From: Duganella margarita
Lineage (GTDB): Bacteria > Pseudomonadota > Gammaproteobacteria > Burkholderiales > Burkholderiaceae_D
Length of the DNA: 64,000 bases
Assembly: GCF_009857535.1 (NCBI RefSeq)
Contig: NZ_WWCS01000002.1
Location: forward strand, 62,001-126,000
Reading direction: 5' to 3'
Made by a program: the position numbers and the translations under genes. Positions 63,257 to 64,000 of this stretch are shown here, piece by piece. Below the pieces are notes generated by a model. That model was not told the DNA's origin and did no database searches. It saw only the letters and a list, made by a program, of their open reading frames with translations. Position 1 is the first letter of the stretch, and every line of letters starts with the position of its first letter.

Positions 63257-64000
63257 TCAGCGTGTCGGCGCCCAGTCGCCCAGTATCCACGCTGGGTTGC
63301 TGTAGTTTCGGATGGTCTCGGCGTCGCGCTCCATCGTTAGTTGGCGCGAGGCTGGATTGCGTTGGCTGACGTCCACCGGCGTGCCATCTGCATTGCGGCT
63401 GTTGAATTCCCAAAAGTGCACGTTGGCCGCGTCACCGTCGATCTGTCCCCAGCCGGCGGGACTGATGCCGCTTAGCGTAGTGTTGATCAGCACCGCTTCG
63501 GCATACGGATAGTTGTTGCCCTTGTTGGCCGGCAGGCGCGCCAGTTCAGTCGGTCCGGCAAGCGCGGTGAAGCGGCAGTCGACAAACACGTTGCCGTGAT
63601 TGGTGGCCGGATTGCGTATCCACATGAACGCATGCTGCGACTGGATGTCGCAGCGCTCGAAGAACGCCGGACCGCGGCCGAGGATCGTGTCGCCGTGGCC
63701 GACCACCTTCACGTCGGGCAGATACGTGCTGCCGTTGACCTGCAAGGCGTCGCCCGAGCCGATGACGGTGGTGTTGGCGACGATGTTTTCCGAGCCGGTG
63801 ATCAGCAAGCCTTCGGCCTGGCCTTGCAATGTGGTTTCCAGCGTCAGATCGCGCAGGTGAACGCCTTTGACGTTATCCGCCGCAAACGCCGCGCGCCGCG
63901 ACGGGAAAGTGCCCGGCTGCTCGTTGGTGCTGATGTTGGGTGGATGGGGATTGAACACTTCATTATTCGCGTAGTGAATGCGCACCTTGTCGCGTGCCTC
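63257..64000 (-). CDS. Pectinesterase-fold protein, 5' end outside window
   Basis: C-terminal part (about 247 residues) of a right-handed beta-helix protein of the pectinesterase (CE8) type. GDALQVNGSTYLPDVKVVGHGDTILGRGPAFFERCDIQ corresponds to the region of the canonical QDTL motif, with Gln replaced by Gly and Asp kept. The DFIFG nucleophile motif is replaced by HAFMWIRN, and the LGRPW motif by SPAGWGQ. So it is either a divergent esterase or a non-catalytic relative. The frame is open to the right edge. It fits the pectin and hemicellulose theme of the neighbouring genes. Confidence 0.7.
   Translation of the reverse strand, partial: EARDKVRIHYANNEVFNPHPPNISTNEQPGTFPSRRAAFAADNVKGVHLRDLTLETTLQGQAEGLLITGSENIVANTTVIGSGDALQVNGSTYLPDVKVVGHGDTILGRGPAFFERCDIQSQHAFMWIRNPATNHGNVFVDCRFTALAGPTELARLPANKGNNYPYAEAVLINTTLSGISPAGWGQIDGDAANVHFWEFNSRNADGTPVDVSQRNPASRQLTMERDAETIRNYSNPAWILGDWAPTR

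Overview
The window comes from the chromosome of a high-G+C betaproteobacterium, most likely an Oxalobacteraceae member close to Duganella or Massilia. This is inferred from gene content and order: xseB-ispA-dxs; oxyR beside ubiA; a cox cluster with the small CtaG-adjacent protein, DUF2970 and DUF2909; pilT-pilU; glcDEF; and a KdgD/2,5-dioxovalerate dehydrogenase sugar-acid pathway. No rRNA, tRNA, CRISPR array or complete insertion sequence was recognised. Coding density is high, and most unannotated reading frames are high-G+C antisense shadows.

Layout. 1-3.4 kb: end of a ZIP metal transporter, then groES-groL with an unknown gene upstream. 3.6-7.2 kb: an M13 metallopeptidase, then a more A+T-rich accessory patch (small membrane protein, secreted SH3-like protein, ParE-type toxin-antitoxin pair). 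7.2-10.1 kb: sulfurtransferase, DMT permease and Rieske oxygenase on the minus strand. 10.4-13.5 kb: xseB-ispA-dxs (isoprenoid precursors). 13.5-16.5 kb: SGNH hydrolase, a divergent LysR regulator, and an M48 peptidase preceded by a perfect dyad. 16.5-20.9 kb: PduO-type adenosyltransferase diverging from glcDEF (glycolate oxidation). 20.9-23.5 kb: a PAS-GGDEF-EAL protein. 23.5-31.4 kb: pilT-pilU-gpx, then YggS-proC, DUF883, ubiA, oxyR and a third PilT/PilU-type ATPase. 31.4-36.4 kb: heptose adenylyltransferase, AraC regulator, DMT permease, trmL, comF and a BioC-like methyltransferase. 36.7-46.2 kb: a full aa3-type cytochrome c oxidase and haem A biogenesis cluster, interrupted near its end by an antisense two-gene cassette. 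46.2-52.8 kb: AI-2E permease, CorC-type protein, then a NhaR-like regulator divergent from a DUF475/TerD/AIM24/TerD stress cluster. 52.9-56.7 kb: porin, MFS exporter, HDOD protein. 56.8-64 kb: a FadR-type regulator with kdgD, 2,5-dioxovalerate dehydrogenase, SMP-30 lactonase, GH43 glycosidase, a small RHH plus membrane-protein cassette, and a pectinesterase-fold protein cut by the window edge.

How the genes fit together. The cox block supplies the structural subunits (ctaC, ctaD, ctaE), copper delivery (CtaG and two Sco-type proteins) and haem A synthesis (CtaB, CtaA, SURF1). The final block looks like a plant cell-wall sugar-acid module: extracellular GH43 and pectinesterase-like proteins, a lactonase, KdgD and the dehydrogenase leading to 2-oxoglutarate. 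It is probably under the FadR-type regulator, because the element TCATACAAC occurs both in front of the regulator and in front of kdgD.

No clearly new multi-gene system could be proved by reading alone. The best candidates for undescribed biology are the winged-helix plus membrane-protein cassette at 44980-45571, the RHH plus membrane-protein cassette at 62742-63229, the stand-alone third PilT/PilU ATPase beside oxyR, a GroEL without the GGM tail, and a REP-like hairpin that has been absorbed into the end of a transporter gene.
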